A stretch of DNA of 64,000 nt from Parasphingopyxis sp. (GTDB taxonomy: Bacteria > Pseudomonadota > Alphaproteobacteria > Sphingomonadales > Sphingomonadaceae): assembly GCF_028279465.1 (NCBI RefSeq), contig NZ_JANQNS010000004.1:1-64000 (forward strand). The letters are read 5' to 3'. The notes under the pieces were generated by a model. That model was not told the DNA's origin, made no database searches, and saw only the letters and a list, made by a program, of their open reading frames with translations. Made by a program: the position numbers and the translations under genes. This document shows positions 1-8,265 of the stretch, piece by piece (the first letter of the stretch is position 1; each line of letters opens with the position of its first letter).

Positions 1-1115
1 CCGGAAGCACCCGCACCCCGGCCCAGGGCCGTCGTAAAGACACCGCTCGCTTCGGTGTCCGAACCCAAGGCCACAGCACCCTCTTCCGTCGCCTGCGCGC
101 CTTCCGTGTCCGCATCGGAGCCATCGCCGCCAATCGCGATCGCGCCAGCGGCAGTCGCATCGGTGCTCTGGCCAATCGCGATCGAGCGGTCGGCAGAGGC
201 CTCGCTGCCAAAACCAAGCGCCATCGCATTGGTAGCGGTAGCCTGGGCGGCCGAACCGAGAGCAATGGCCTGATTGGCTCTGGCATCGGCGGATGCGCCG
301 AGCGCCAGCGAATTCAGGTTGGTTGCCGCGGCTGTGGTTCCCAGCGCAACCGAGCCAAGCCCGGACACACGGGCATCGGCACCGATGGCGATGGAACGGC
401 TACCCTCGGCTCGCGCGCCCTGCTGATCGGGGTCAAAGCTGTCGCCGCCGATAGCGATCGCGCCGTCGCTGATGGCGCCGGCCTCATCGCCGATGGCGAC
501 GGCCTGATCGACGGAGTTAGCAAGGTCGCCTACGGCTACCGCGCCGACGCCGGTGGCGTCCGAGCGGAAACCGAAAGCAACAGCTCCGTTGGCGCTGGCG
601 AGCGAATCATTGCCGATCGCGATCGAACCAATGCCATTGGAGATCGCGCCTTCAGCACCATTATCGGTGCTGTCAGCACCGAGCGCGATGCTGGCCTGAC
701 CAGTGGCCTGTGCCCAACTACCGATCGCGGTGGCACCGAGACCTTGTGCACGTGTCTGGGTGCCCAGAGCCGTCGCATTGACATTGGTGGCAAATGCCGC
801 CCACCCAAGGGCGGTCGCATCTTCCGCTGTCGCGGCGGCAGAGGCACCGATGCCTGTGGTGCCGTCTCCGATTGCATCAGCGCCACCACCGATGGCGGTC
901 GCACTGATCCCTTCCGCTTTAGCAGAATCTCCGACAGCGGTGGCAAAACTCCCGTCCGCCTCAGCGTCGTCGCCGCATTCAAACGTGAAAGTCCCGTTGC
1001 CGTCGCTGCAGAAGGCCTGGGCCTGTGCCGGCGACGCGGTCAGCATGGCCCCAAGGATCAGCGCTGAAGCGCCAGCGGATAGTTTGAGTTTCGTCGTATT
1101 CAATTGCGTGTTCAT
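1..1115 (-). CDS. YadA-type trimeric autotransporter adhesin, head region (3' end beyond left edge)
   Basis: The reading frame is open from the ATG at 1115 to the left edge (371 codons, no stop), so the stalk and C-terminal anchor are missing. The protein begins with a Sec signal peptide (lysines, then ALILGAMLTASPAQA), then a short FCSDGNGTFTFECG segment. The rest is a long run of degenerate 14-16 residue repeats of the type A-x-A-[IVL]-G-x-x-A-x-A (for example SIAIGNDSLASANGAVAFG). This is the left-handed beta-roll head of YadA/Hep_Hag trimeric adhesins. The Shine-Dalgarno sequence AGGAGG lies 5 to 6 bases upstream of the ATG. The gene diverges from the regulator at 1239. By family, the protein would be displayed on the outer membrane and bind surfaces, hosts or other cells; the ligand is unknown. 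Family confidence is high. Confidence 0.88.
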   Translation of the reverse strand, partial: MNTQLNTTKLKLSAGASALILGAMLTASPAQAQAFCSDGNGTFTFECGDDAEADGSFATAVGDSAKAEGISATAIGGGADAIGDGTTGIGASAAATAEDATALGWAAFATNVNATALGTQTRAQGLGATAIGSWAQATGQASIALGADSTDNGAEGAISNGIGSIAIGNDSLASANGAVAFGFRSDATGVGAVAVGDLANSVDQAVAIGDEAGAISDGAIAIGGDSFDPDQQGARAEGSRSIAIGADARVSGLGSVALGTTAAATNLNSLALGASADARANQAIALGSAAQATATNAMALGFGSEASADRSIAIGQSTDATAAGAIAIGGDGSDADTEGAQATEEGAVALGSDTEASGVFTTALGRGAGAS

Positions 1116-1238
1116 AATAACCTCCTATGTGTTGAGGCCTGCCCCTATGAACATGCGCGCATCGCCAAGCTTGCAGCGTATCTGGAGTGTTTCTGGAGAA
1201 AGTCTGGAGAAATCGGCGCCGCGCGATATAGTGTTGCG
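1116..1238. promoter_or_regulatory. Divergent intergenic region between adhesin and winged-helix regulator
   Basis: This 123-base gap must carry the promoters of both the leftward adhesin and the rightward regulator gene. It includes the AGGAGG ribosome-binding site of the adhesin (about 1121-1126). A direct repeat TCTGGAG occurs at about 1182, 1192 and 1204 and could be a binding site for the adjacent winged-helix protein. That role is inference. Confidence 0.4.
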
Positions 1239-2408
1239 ATGGGGTGGGTTTTCGAAGATTTCGAGCTGGACATGGATGCGTTCGAGCTACGCCGGGCGGG
1301 CGAAACCGTGCCGGCTGAACCCCAAGTCCTGTCCCTCCTGTTTCTGTTCGCCGAAAACCGTAATCGCCTGCTGACGAAAGACGAGATTGTCGAGAAAATC
1401 TGGGATGGCCGCGCGATTTCAGATGCTGCGCTGTCCAGCCGGATCAAATCCGCGCGGCAATTGCTGGGCGACGATGGCAAGCAACAGCGTTTCATCAAGA
1501 CGGTGCATGGCAAAGGCTTTCGCTTTGTCGGCGATGTCGCGCCGTCGCCATATGGCGCGCAAGCAAGCGCGGCCGATCAACGCGCCACTGACCCTGACGC
1601 CGGGCCCGAGCAGGAAATTCGTTTCTTCGCCGATCGCAACGGCACCAGTATCGCCTATTCGCTGAGCGGGAGCGGGCCTGTTCTCATCTCCCCACCATGG
1701 TGGGTGACGCATGTCGAAGCCGACTGGAACGTGCCCGATGTGCGGAGATTCTATGCGACAGTCGGCCGAGGACACACGCTGGTGCGGTATGACCGTCCGG
1801 GCACAGGATTGAGCGATCCGATCGAAGCGCCGTTCACCTTCGAATCCGAAGTCGCGCTGTTCGAAGATGTGGTGGCAGAGCTTGATGCAGAGAACATCTC
1901 GATCCTGGGATTGTCCTGCAGCGGGCCGGTGGCGATTTACCATGCCGCCAACCATCCCGGACAAGTCGAGAAACTCTGCTTCTTCGGTGCCTATGCGAAC
2001 GGCCCCGCGATCAGCCCACCCGAAGTGCAGAAAGCGATGCTGTCATCGATCAAGGCGCATTGGGGGCTCGGCTCGCGCCAGATCGCCGATGCCTTTTTGC
2101 CCGATCTGGAGCGGGAGCAGGTGCTTGAGTTCGCCAATCAACTGCGCCGAGCCGCCGATGCGGAGACCGCCGCGGCGATGTTAAAGCTCGTCTATCAGCT
2201 TGACGCGACCGATTGCCTGGCCCGAGTAAAGGCGCCTACCCTGATCATGCATCGTCGCGGAGACCGCGCCGTCCCATTCTCCGAAGCGAGAGACATGGCC
2301 AAGCATATCGCTGGCGCGACGCTGATCCCCCTAGAAGGCCGTGCCCATTCCCCCTGGTATGACGATGGAAAGATCGCCGAAAAGCTGCACGACTTTCTGG
2401 TTTCGTAG
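1239..2408 (+). CDS. OmpR/CadC-type winged-helix DNA-binding domain fused to an alpha/beta hydrolase
   Basis: This is a 389-residue one-component regulator. Residues 1 to about 95 form a Trans_reg_C winged helix (FEDFELDMDAFELRRAG, then EPQVLSLLFLFAENRNRLLTKDEIVEKIW and FIKTVHGKGFRFVG). After a short linker, residues about 125-389 are an alpha/beta-hydrolase fold. The nucleophile elbow reads GLSCSG, with serine in place of the usual second glycine; a candidate acid (HRRGDRAVPF) and histidine (LEGRAHSPW) are also present. No receiver or transmembrane domain is visible, so the hydrolase fold may act as the ligand sensor in the cytoplasm. The ATG at 1239 was chosen because the winged helix starts there; the open frame extends further upstream without recognisable content. 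It diverges from the YadA-like gene, which makes that gene a natural target. Domain calls are firm; the sensing role is inference. Confidence 0.8.
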   Translation: MGWVFEDFELDMDAFELRRAGETVPAEPQVLSLLFLFAENRNRLLTKDEIVEKIWDGRAISDAALSSRIKSARQLLGDDGKQQRFIKTVHGKGFRFVGDVAPSPYGAQASAADQRATDPDAGPEQEIRFFADRNGTSIAYSLSGSGPVLISPPWWVTHVEADWNVPDVRRFYATVGRGHTLVRYDRPGTGLSDPIEAPFTFESEVALFEDVVAELDAENISILGLSCSGPVAIYHAANHPGQVEKLCFFGAYANGPAISPPEVQKAMLSSIKAHWGLGSRQIADAFLPDLEREQVLEFANQLRRAADAETAAAMLKLVYQLDATDCLARVKAPTLIMHRRGDRAVPFSEARDMAKHIAGATLIPLEGRAHSPWYDDGKIAEKLHDFLVS

Positions 2409-2552
2409 CAATTGCTGTCGAGCAAGAGGCTTCCGATTGAATAGCGCCATCCTGCCATGAGCCAGTAGACGGTTATATTGGAGATCGCATCGGATGCACG
2501 CGTGAACCGAGCTTCACCGACCGCATCGGCCGTTCGGCGTCCGGTAAGCGGG

Positions 2553-3230
2553 CTATTCTTCGAATTGCGGCTGTATGTGCCCGTCGCGGCCATTGACCGG
2601 GATGGCGATGATCGCGCGGAATGTGCCGGGTGCTTCGAAGACGACCGGGTCGCCGCTCGTGAAGCTGTTCCCGCCGAGCATGTCGTTCGTGTAATAGGGC
2701 GCATGCACCATCAGATGCGGGTGCCAGTGACCTGCATTGGGGGTCAGCCTTTGAGCCCCTGAATACATGTAAGAAAAGGCCGTCCGCTCGAGCGGTCGCA
2801 ACCGGCCATCGCCATAGGCGCTCATAATTTCCGCTCGGATCGCGTCATGGTCGGCGCCGGCCAGGCCAAGCTCCGCGCGCAGAAACTGTTCCTGCATCGA
2901 GCTGGCGCTGGTGACGGGATCATAACATATCGGCGCGACAAGGCCTTCCCACTCGAACAGCTCTCTTTGCGTATCGAATGCCGCACTCCATTGGCGCAAG
3001 ACGAGGCAATTGAAACCGTTGCTGCCTGTCACGACCTGCCGATATCCGCTTGGCAAGAGTACCCAGTAGGAGGCGTTTTCGGAAACGGTTTCCGGCGCGG
3101 CGCTTCTCGCGATCGCGATCTCCCTGGCTTCGGGCCAGAAAAAATCTGCGCCGACCTCCGATTCGGCGAGGGCGGGTGAAACCAGTGCCGCTGCCAAAGA
3201 TGTTGCGAATAGCAGTTTTCCGCGCTTCAT
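2553..3230 (-). CDS. Exported protein of unknown function
   Basis: This 225-residue protein has a clear Sec signal peptide (MKRGKLLFATSLAAALVSPALA), so it is probably periplasmic. I do not recognise the family. The mature part contains two isolated cysteines (NGFNC, PICYDP) and a histidine-rich C-terminal stretch (NAGHWHPHLMVHAPYY) that could bind a metal. The start at 3230 was chosen because it begins the signal peptide; the frame continues further upstream but would run into the palindromic operator. The gene diverges from the TetR gene at 3359 and shares its intergenic operator, so it may be co-regulated. The 144-base gap between 2408 and 2553 shows nothing I can name. Confidence 0.6.
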   Translation of the reverse strand: MKRGKLLFATSLAAALVSPALAESEVGADFFWPEAREIAIARSAAPETVSENASYWVLLPSGYRQVVTGSNGFNCLVLRQWSAAFDTQRELFEWEGLVAPICYDPVTSASSMQEQFLRAELGLAGADHDAIRAEIMSAYGDGRLRPLERTAFSYMYSGAQRLTPNAGHWHPHLMVHAPYYTNDMLGGNSFTSGDPVVFEAPGTFRAIIAIPVNGRDGHIQPQFEE

Positions 3231-3314
3231 GCCGTCTCTCCATGCCCAGGAAATGCCGCGTGCAAGTTGGTAATCGACCGGAGTTGCGCTACAAGCTCGC
3301 AGGACCGGCGACCT

Positions 3315-3338
3315 AAACGGTACCGTTCCGTACCGTTT
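3315..3338. promoter_or_regulatory. Perfect inverted repeat, likely TetR operator
   Basis: AAACGGTAC and GTACCGTTT form perfect 9-bp arms separated by CGTTCC. The site lies between the divergent exported-protein gene and the TetR gene, 20 bases before the TetR ATG. It shares the half-site CGGTAC with the palindrome at 4196-4216 upstream of the receptor gene. This is expected for an autoregulated TetR repressor; assignment to this TetR is inference. Confidence 0.65.
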
Positions 3339-3358
3339 TGTCAACCGGGATCGATTGC

Positions 3359-3973
3359 ATGGGGGCTATCGCCGAGAAAGTTCTGGAAGATCCCAAGCGG
3401 GAAAAGATCATCGATGCCGCCGAGCAATTGTTTATTGCCAATGGTTTCGCGGCAACCAGCATGGAAGATGTCGCCCGGGCGGCCCGTGCGTCGAAACGCA
3501 CGATCTACACGCGGTTCCGCTCGAAAGAAGATCTGTTCGCAGCGGTGATGCTGTCTGCGTGCCGGGACATAGACGCGCCGGCGCTCGATATGCCGGACGC
3601 TGATGCATCTCTGGAGGAGGCATTGCGCGCGGCGGGGCAGGCGACCCTGTTCCGTGTCCTGCAGCCGCGCGGGCTTGCCGTTTTGCAGGTCGCAATCGGC
3701 GAGAAGAGCACCAAGCCGCAAATCATGAAGATCTATTGGGAGAATGGCCCCGGCTATGCGGAAGCCTATGTCAGGGACGCGATAGCAAGGTTCGCAAAGC
3801 GCAAGAAGAAGGTCTCCGCGAAGCAAGCCGCGTTGCGTTTCATGAACATGATATTCGGCCCGTTCCTGTATACTGCGCTCTTTGCGGACACCAAATTGCC
3901 CAGCCGTAAGAAGATGAATGATGAGCTGGACGCGACGATCGAGCATTTCATTGCGTGGTTGTCGACGGACTGA
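3359..3973 (+). CDS. TetR/AcrR-family transcriptional regulator
   Basis: This 204-residue regulator has the N-terminal TetR helix-turn-helix: KREKIIDAAEQLFIANGFAATSMEDVARAARASKRTIY, then TRFRSKEDLFAAV. The C-terminal ligand-binding half is helical and diverged (RFMNMIFGPFLYTALF). The ATG at 3359 was preferred over a TTG at 3338, because the TTG overlaps the palindrome at 3315-3338. Similar half-sites before this gene and before the receptor at 4376 suggest that it controls itself, the divergent exported protein and the receptor. The inducer is unknown. Confidence 0.85.
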   Translation: MGAIAEKVLEDPKREKIIDAAEQLFIANGFAATSMEDVARAARASKRTIYTRFRSKEDLFAAVMLSACRDIDAPALDMPDADASLEEALRAAGQATLFRVLQPRGLAVLQVAIGEKSTKPQIMKIYWENGPGYAEAYVRDAIARFAKRKKKVSAKQAALRFMNMIFGPFLYTALFADTKLPSRKKMNDELDATIEHFIAWLSTD

Positions 3974-4375
3974 TCGAGGCGCATTTTATTCTGGATCGCA
4001 TGAAGTAGGCGGTGGCAGGCTCTTTGCGATCTGCGGCCGCAGACAGGCCCGGTAGCGGCCGGAACACTCTTAAATCTGAAACCATAAAACCAGCCGAATA
4101 GGCTGTGGCAGATTTGCCACGCCTAATCCTGAATCACGAACCGCGAGACCGAAATGGATTGAGCCGTCCGAAAATTTCTGCATGTACGTCTCGACAGTAC
4201 GGTACCGTACCGTACTATAGAAAGGCTCTGAAATTCGCTCATCGCGATCAGGGCAGGGCTGGCCGGGCCCGGCCGATGAGGCAGCCGGGAGGGCCGGTGC
4301 AGGGGTTTTGGAGTGGCCCGCGCCGCGATCGTGCCGATCGCGTCCGGGCGCTCCGCAATAGGAAGGTAGAATTTG
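3974..4375. other. Long leader of TonB receptor A
   Basis: About 400 bases contain no credible gene. The stretch holds the palindrome at 4196-4216, which is followed directly by CTATAGAAAGG, and the GGAAGG ribosome-binding site (about 4361-4366). Nothing else is recognisable. Confidence 0.5.
4196..4216. promoter_or_regulatory. Perfect palindrome, likely TetR operator of receptor A
   Basis: Two perfect 10-bp arms, AGTACGGTAC and GTACCGTACT, flank a single central C. The internal repetition of GGTACC/GTACC overlaps more than one half-site register. The half-site CGGTAC matches the palindrome before the TetR gene (3315-3338). It lies about 160 bases before the receptor start, where a repressor could block the promoter. 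Confidence 0.65.
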
Positions 4376-7300
4376 ATGACTTACAGGGATTTTCGAGTTT
4401 CGGCTGACGCGCGGCGGCGGGCGATAGGCGGCTTGCTGGCCGGTACGGCCATGGTTTCGACACCTGCGTTCGCGCAGGACAGCGGTGAACTCGCAGCGGC
4501 GAGCGCCACGGACCAGCCGGCGATCGTCGTTACCGGTTCGCGTATCGTAAACCCGAACCTCGAACAGTCGAGCCCGATCCAGGTCGTTGGCCAGGACGAG
4601 ATCGATTATCGTCAGGCGACGAACGCCGAAGAACTGATCGGCGAACTGCCCGGTGTCGTTCCTGGTATCAACAACTCCGTCAACAACGGCAGCGGCGGCA
4701 TCGCTTCGCTGAACCTGCGCGGCTTGGGCACGACCCGGAACCTCATTCTGCTGGACGGCTCGCGTATCGTTCCGGCTACACTGTTCAGCGAAACCGACCT
4801 TAACGTGGTGCCGGTTGCACTTGTCGAGCGGGTCGAGATCGTCACGGGCGGCGCCTCGTCGGTGTACGGTGCCGATGCTATCGCCGGTGTTGCGAACTTC
4901 GTAATGCGCCGGGATTTCGAAGGCCTTGAAGCCTCCATGACATACGGCATCACCGAACGCGGGGACGGCGAGCGGTTCCGGGCAGATGTAACGATCGGCG
5001 CCAATTTCGACGATGGCCGGGGCAATGCCGTTCTGAGTATCGGCTATCAGGAAGTCGACGATGTCGTGCAGTCGAATCGCCTGGTTTCGCAATTCGGTCT
5101 CGGGTTCACCGGCACCGTCCTAGGTTCGGGTACATCCATACCGACGCGCATCAGCAGCGACCTCGATCTGGCGAACCCGAACTGGAATCTTCCTCCGAGC
5201 GATCCGAATGCGGGCAACTCCGACTTCGGCACGAACCAAAACGATCCGGGTGCCGGCATCTTGGTGCCGACGTTCAACACGTTCAACTATGCGCCGTTCA
5301 ACTATTTCCAGACGCCGCTAGAGCGCTACAATATCTTGGGTGCGGCGCGCTATGAGGTGACGCCAGGCATCGAAGTCTATACGCGGGCGATGTTTACCAA
5401 GACGACGGTTGGGCTGCGCCTTGCGCCCTCCGGTCTGTTCCTCGACACGTGGCAGTTCCCACTGAACAACCCGTTCATCAATGAACAGCAGCGCCAGCAG
5501 ATTTGCGCGGGCCAGGGCTTCCAGCTGGTGCCCGATCCGAACTTTGTCGACGATCCGAACGATCCCGATGACCAGCCGGGCCTGATCCCGGGTCCGGACC
5601 GTATCATCTCGGCGGCCGATTGTACGGCGGCCGGACAGGCTACCGGGCCCGAAGACCCCAATTATCGCGAGGTCCCGGTCACGATCGGCCGCCGTCTCGT
5701 GGAACAGGGTCCGCGTCGCACGAATATCGTCACAAACATGTTCCAGATCTGGGCGGGTGTGCGCGGTTCGCTGACCGATACGATCAATTACGATATCTCG
5801 GGCTCTTACGGTGAATCCCAATTGACGTTTACCCGGAGGGGCTGGGGTCTGAAGTCGCGTGTGCAGCAGGCGCTGCGGGCGGCGGATACGCAAAACTGTC
5901 AGGACCCGTCCAATGGCTGCTTCCCGATCAACCTGTTCGGCGGCGGCACGGGCGAGAATATCGATCCGCGTTCGGTGGTCTTTTTCGACCAGCCCTCGTC
6001 CTTCACGGACAATACCTCGCTGACGACGGTCAATGCGTCGATGTTCGGCGATCTGGGCCAGACGGGTCTGTTCACGGACACGCCGGTCGGCTTCGCAGTC
6101 GGTGTCGAATATCGCGACTACACGGCGAGCCGTGTGGCCGACGTGTCCGCTGGCACGCAGGACGAAGTGCTCGGTACGGGCGCACCGTCGCCGACCTTCA
6201 GCGGCGGATATGACGTGATCGAAGGCTTTGCCGAACTGATCGTTCCGATCGTCGAAGATGTGCCGGGTTTCTACAACCTGACGCTCGAAGGCGGAGTGCG
6301 TGTGTCCGACTATTCGAACACAGGCACGAGCGTGACCTGGAAGGCTGGCGGCTCCTGGGAGCCGTTCGAGGGCTTCCGGTTCCGCGGTATCTTCCAGCGC
6401 TCGGTGCGTTCGCCCAATATCGGCGAACTGTTCCTGCCGGTGACCACCGGTTTGACGGGTCTCAACGTCGATCCGTGCGCGGGCACCAACCCGCTCGGCA
6501 ATGCCACGCTGACCAATATCTGTCTGCTGCAGGGCGCGCCGGTCGGTTCGATCGGTACGATCCCCGTGCCGTCGGCGGACCAGGTGAACTCCACCACGGG
6601 CGGCAACCCGAACCTGGATCCGGAGGTGGCGGAAAGCTACACGCTGGGTTTGGTGCTCACGCCGCGCCAGGTGCCCGGTCTGGCGATCACGGTCGATTAT
6701 TACGATATCGAAATCACCGACGCCATTACAGCGCGCACATCGGGCGACGTTGTCGGTCCGTGCTTCGGCCCAAATGGCGACGGTGTCGGCGGCGATCTTG
6801 ACGTCTGCAGCCTTATTGTCCGCAACCCGCTCAACGGTTCTTTGAACGGCGGCGGCGATACGCCGGGCATCGCACCGCCGCTGACCAACCAAGGCGTCAT
6901 CACGACGAACGGTGTGGACTTCCGGGTCAATTATAACCTCCCGGTGAGCTTCGGTTCGCTGAACTTCGACCTGAGCGGCAACTGGACGGACTCGATTAAG
7001 TTCCAGGCGGTGCCGGGCGGAGTCAATCGCGAATGTATCGGTCAGTATAGCGCAAACTGCGACTTCAGCACCGGTGCGGCGCAGCCCGAATGGTCGTTCA
7101 ACTTCCGCTCCACGGTGAGCATTGACGATCTGGTCGACATATCGCTGCTGTGGCGCTGGATCGACGGCATGGAATATGAGCGCATCCTGCCGCGGGCCAC
7201 GTCGAACGGTACGCCGGCCGATCCGGAGTTCCTCTCGACCGATCCGGCGAGCTATTTCGACCTCACAGTGCGGTCGAATGTGTCGGAGAATTTCGACGTA

Positions 7301-7450
7301 ACGCTATCGGTGTTTAACCTGCTGGATCGCGATCCGCCGAATGTCGGTTCGTCGGTCGGCACGAGTTCGCAAAATGCGGGCAACACCTTCCCTGCGACAT
7401 TCGACACTCTCGGCCGCCGTTATTCGGTGACGGCTCGCCTGCGCTTCTAG
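4376..7450 (+). CDS. TonB-dependent outer-membrane receptor A
   Basis: This is a 1024-residue receptor. The signal peptide ends near STPAFAQ (about residue 34). The plug follows with IVVTGSRI, DEIDYRQATNAEELIGELPG, LRGLGTTRNLILLDGSR and VERVEIVTGGASSVYGADAIAGVANFV. A long beta barrel ends in an aromatic residue (VTARLRF), the usual outer-membrane assembly signal. The ATG at 4376 has GGAAGG upstream. Cysteine pairs lie in extracellular-loop-like segments (NPCAGTNP-type, ICLLQ). The closest relative in the window is receptor B at 10855: long stretches such as NLEQSSPIQV and FNYAPFNYFQTPLERYN are identical. By family, it imports a large or scarce substrate using TonB energy. The neighbouring M20 peptidase-like gene hints at a peptide or amide substrate, but this is weak inference. 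Confidence 0.95.
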   Translation: MTYRDFRVSADARRRAIGGLLAGTAMVSTPAFAQDSGELAAASATDQPAIVVTGSRIVNPNLEQSSPIQVVGQDEIDYRQATNAEELIGELPGVVPGINNSVNNGSGGIASLNLRGLGTTRNLILLDGSRIVPATLFSETDLNVVPVALVERVEIVTGGASSVYGADAIAGVANFVMRRDFEGLEASMTYGITERGDGERFRADVTIGANFDDGRGNAVLSIGYQEVDDVVQSNRLVSQFGLGFTGTVLGSGTSIPTRISSDLDLANPNWNLPPSDPNAGNSDFGTNQNDPGAGILVPTFNTFNYAPFNYFQTPLERYNILGAARYEVTPGIEVYTRAMFTKTTVGLRLAPSGLFLDTWQFPLNNPFINEQQRQQICAGQGFQLVPDPNFVDDPNDPDDQPGLIPGPDRIISAADCTAAGQATGPEDPNYREVPVTIGRRLVEQGPRRTNIVTNMFQIWAGVRGSLTDTINYDISGSYGESQLTFTRRGWGLKSRVQQALRAADTQNCQDPSNGCFPINLFGGGTGENIDPRSVVFFDQPSSFTDNTSLTTVNASMFGDLGQTGLFTDTPVGFAVGVEYRDYTASRVADVSAGTQDEVLGTGAPSPTFSGGYDVIEGFAELIVPIVEDVPGFYNLTLEGGVRVSDYSNTGTSVTWKAGGSWEPFEGFRFRGIFQRSVRSPNIGELFLPVTTGLTGLNVDPCAGTNPLGNATLTNICLLQGAPVGSIGTIPVPSADQVNSTTGGNPNLDPEVAESYTLGLVLTPRQVPGLAITVDYYDIEITDAITARTSGDVVGPCFGPNGDGVGGDLDVCSLIVRNPLNGSLNGGGDTPGIAPPLTNQGVITTNGVDFRVNYNLPVSFGSLNFDLSGNWTDSIKFQAVPGGVNRECIGQYSANCDFSTGAAQPEWSFNFRSTVSIDDLVDISLLWRWIDGMEYERILPRATSNGTPADPEFLSTDPASYFDLTVRSNVSENFDVTLSVFNLLDRDPPNVGSSVGTSSQNAGNTFPATFDTLGRRYSVTARLRF

Positions 7451-7452
7451 TT

Positions 7453-7513
7453 TGGAACGTTTGGTCACGTTCCAGCCCTGGGCGGGGGTGGTTTTGGAAG
7501 TCCCACCCCCGCC
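7453..7513 (+). terminator. Double hairpin after receptor A
   Basis: The first hairpin (7453-7474) pairs TGGAACGT with ACGTTCCA. The second (7481-7513) pairs GGCGGGGGTGG with CCACCCCCGCC around a T-rich loop and is followed by ATTTTCT. It probably ends receptor A transcription. The same pair of hairpins, with compensating changes, follows receptor B at 13769-13830. Confidence 0.75.
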
Positions 7514-7560
7514 ATTTTCTCAGCCGGCAGCCAGCCCGGCCGAACGCGATGAGGAGCACC

Positions 7561-8226
7561 ATGCTCGATGCCGAATCTTCGATAGCGCCGCGTGGGTCCG
7601 TCGAGCCGGTCGTGGATTGGAGAAGTCGGCGGCGGGAGATCGTCGAACGGGTTACCGGCGTTTATCTTGAAAAACCCTGGCAGAGCATCACCATCGAAGC
7701 TGTGGCGGAGCGCTCGGGCATGTCCTTCTGGCAGGTTTATTATTCCTTCGACGGCCAGGAAGATGTCTATCGGGCGGTGGCCGGTCGGCTGATCGCGAAT
7801 ATAGAAGCGCAGATCGACACGGCCCCGCAATGCGCCGATACCGTTCGCGATACGATAGCGCAGTATATCGGCTGGCTGTCCGCGCTGTTCCTGTCCGTCG
7901 ACTATCGCAATCTGGCCTTTCTCAAACTGCGCGACGGGCCATCAGAGCCGTGGCTTGTCATCAACATTCGGCGCAGGATTCGGCATCGACTTCGCAAGGC
8001 TCTAGAATCACGGATTGCCGGCGCGGGCGGGAAGCACGGGCTCTCAATCATTTGCGATAGCGAGGCGATCAATCGGGCGCTCGCCGTTCTCGAAGCCAAT
8101 ACGGCATTTGCAAGCCTCGCCTCGGAGGCCAAAGTCGAAGATCGATCGGTCGATATGGCCAAAGCGGTTGCGGTATCGGAGATCTGGCAGGCCGCGCGGA
8201 CCACCGAGAGTGCCATCTATGCCTGA
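7561..8226 (+). CDS. TetR-family regulator (FWQVYYSF subgroup), copy 1
   Basis: This 221-residue regulator has a TetR-like N terminus: RRREIVERVTGVYLEKPWQSITIEAVAERSGMSFWQVYYSFDGQEDVYRAV. The start at 7561 has GAGGAG 4 bases upstream. It is a paralogue of the divergent regulator at 9846-10502, sharing MSFWQ-YYSFDGQED-YRA and similar C-terminal segments (LRDGPSEPWL versus IRDESNEPWL). It lies downstream of receptor A past the hairpins, so it may have its own promoter in the short gap. It is probably a local regulator of the duplicated receptor module. Confidence 0.82.
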   Translation: MLDAESSIAPRGSVEPVVDWRSRRREIVERVTGVYLEKPWQSITIEAVAERSGMSFWQVYYSFDGQEDVYRAVAGRLIANIEAQIDTAPQCADTVRDTIAQYIGWLSALFLSVDYRNLAFLKLRDGPSEPWLVINIRRRIRHRLRKALESRIAGAGGKHGLSIICDSEAINRALAVLEANTAFASLASEAKVEDRSVDMAKAVAVSEIWQAARTTESAIYA

Positions 8227-8265
8227 ACTGTCCTGCGGTTCACCAACACCCTAAGCCGGAAAGGC

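Noticed and set aside
1..1100. CRISPR-like periodicity
   Set aside because: The periodicity is at the protein level (head repeats of an adhesin) and the DNA repeats are degenerate, with no constant repeat and unique spacers.
5318..6892. A 524-codon open frame opposite TonB receptor A
   Set aside because: It is rich in Arg, His and Asp with no motif. It is the usual antisense shadow of a GC-rich receptor gene.
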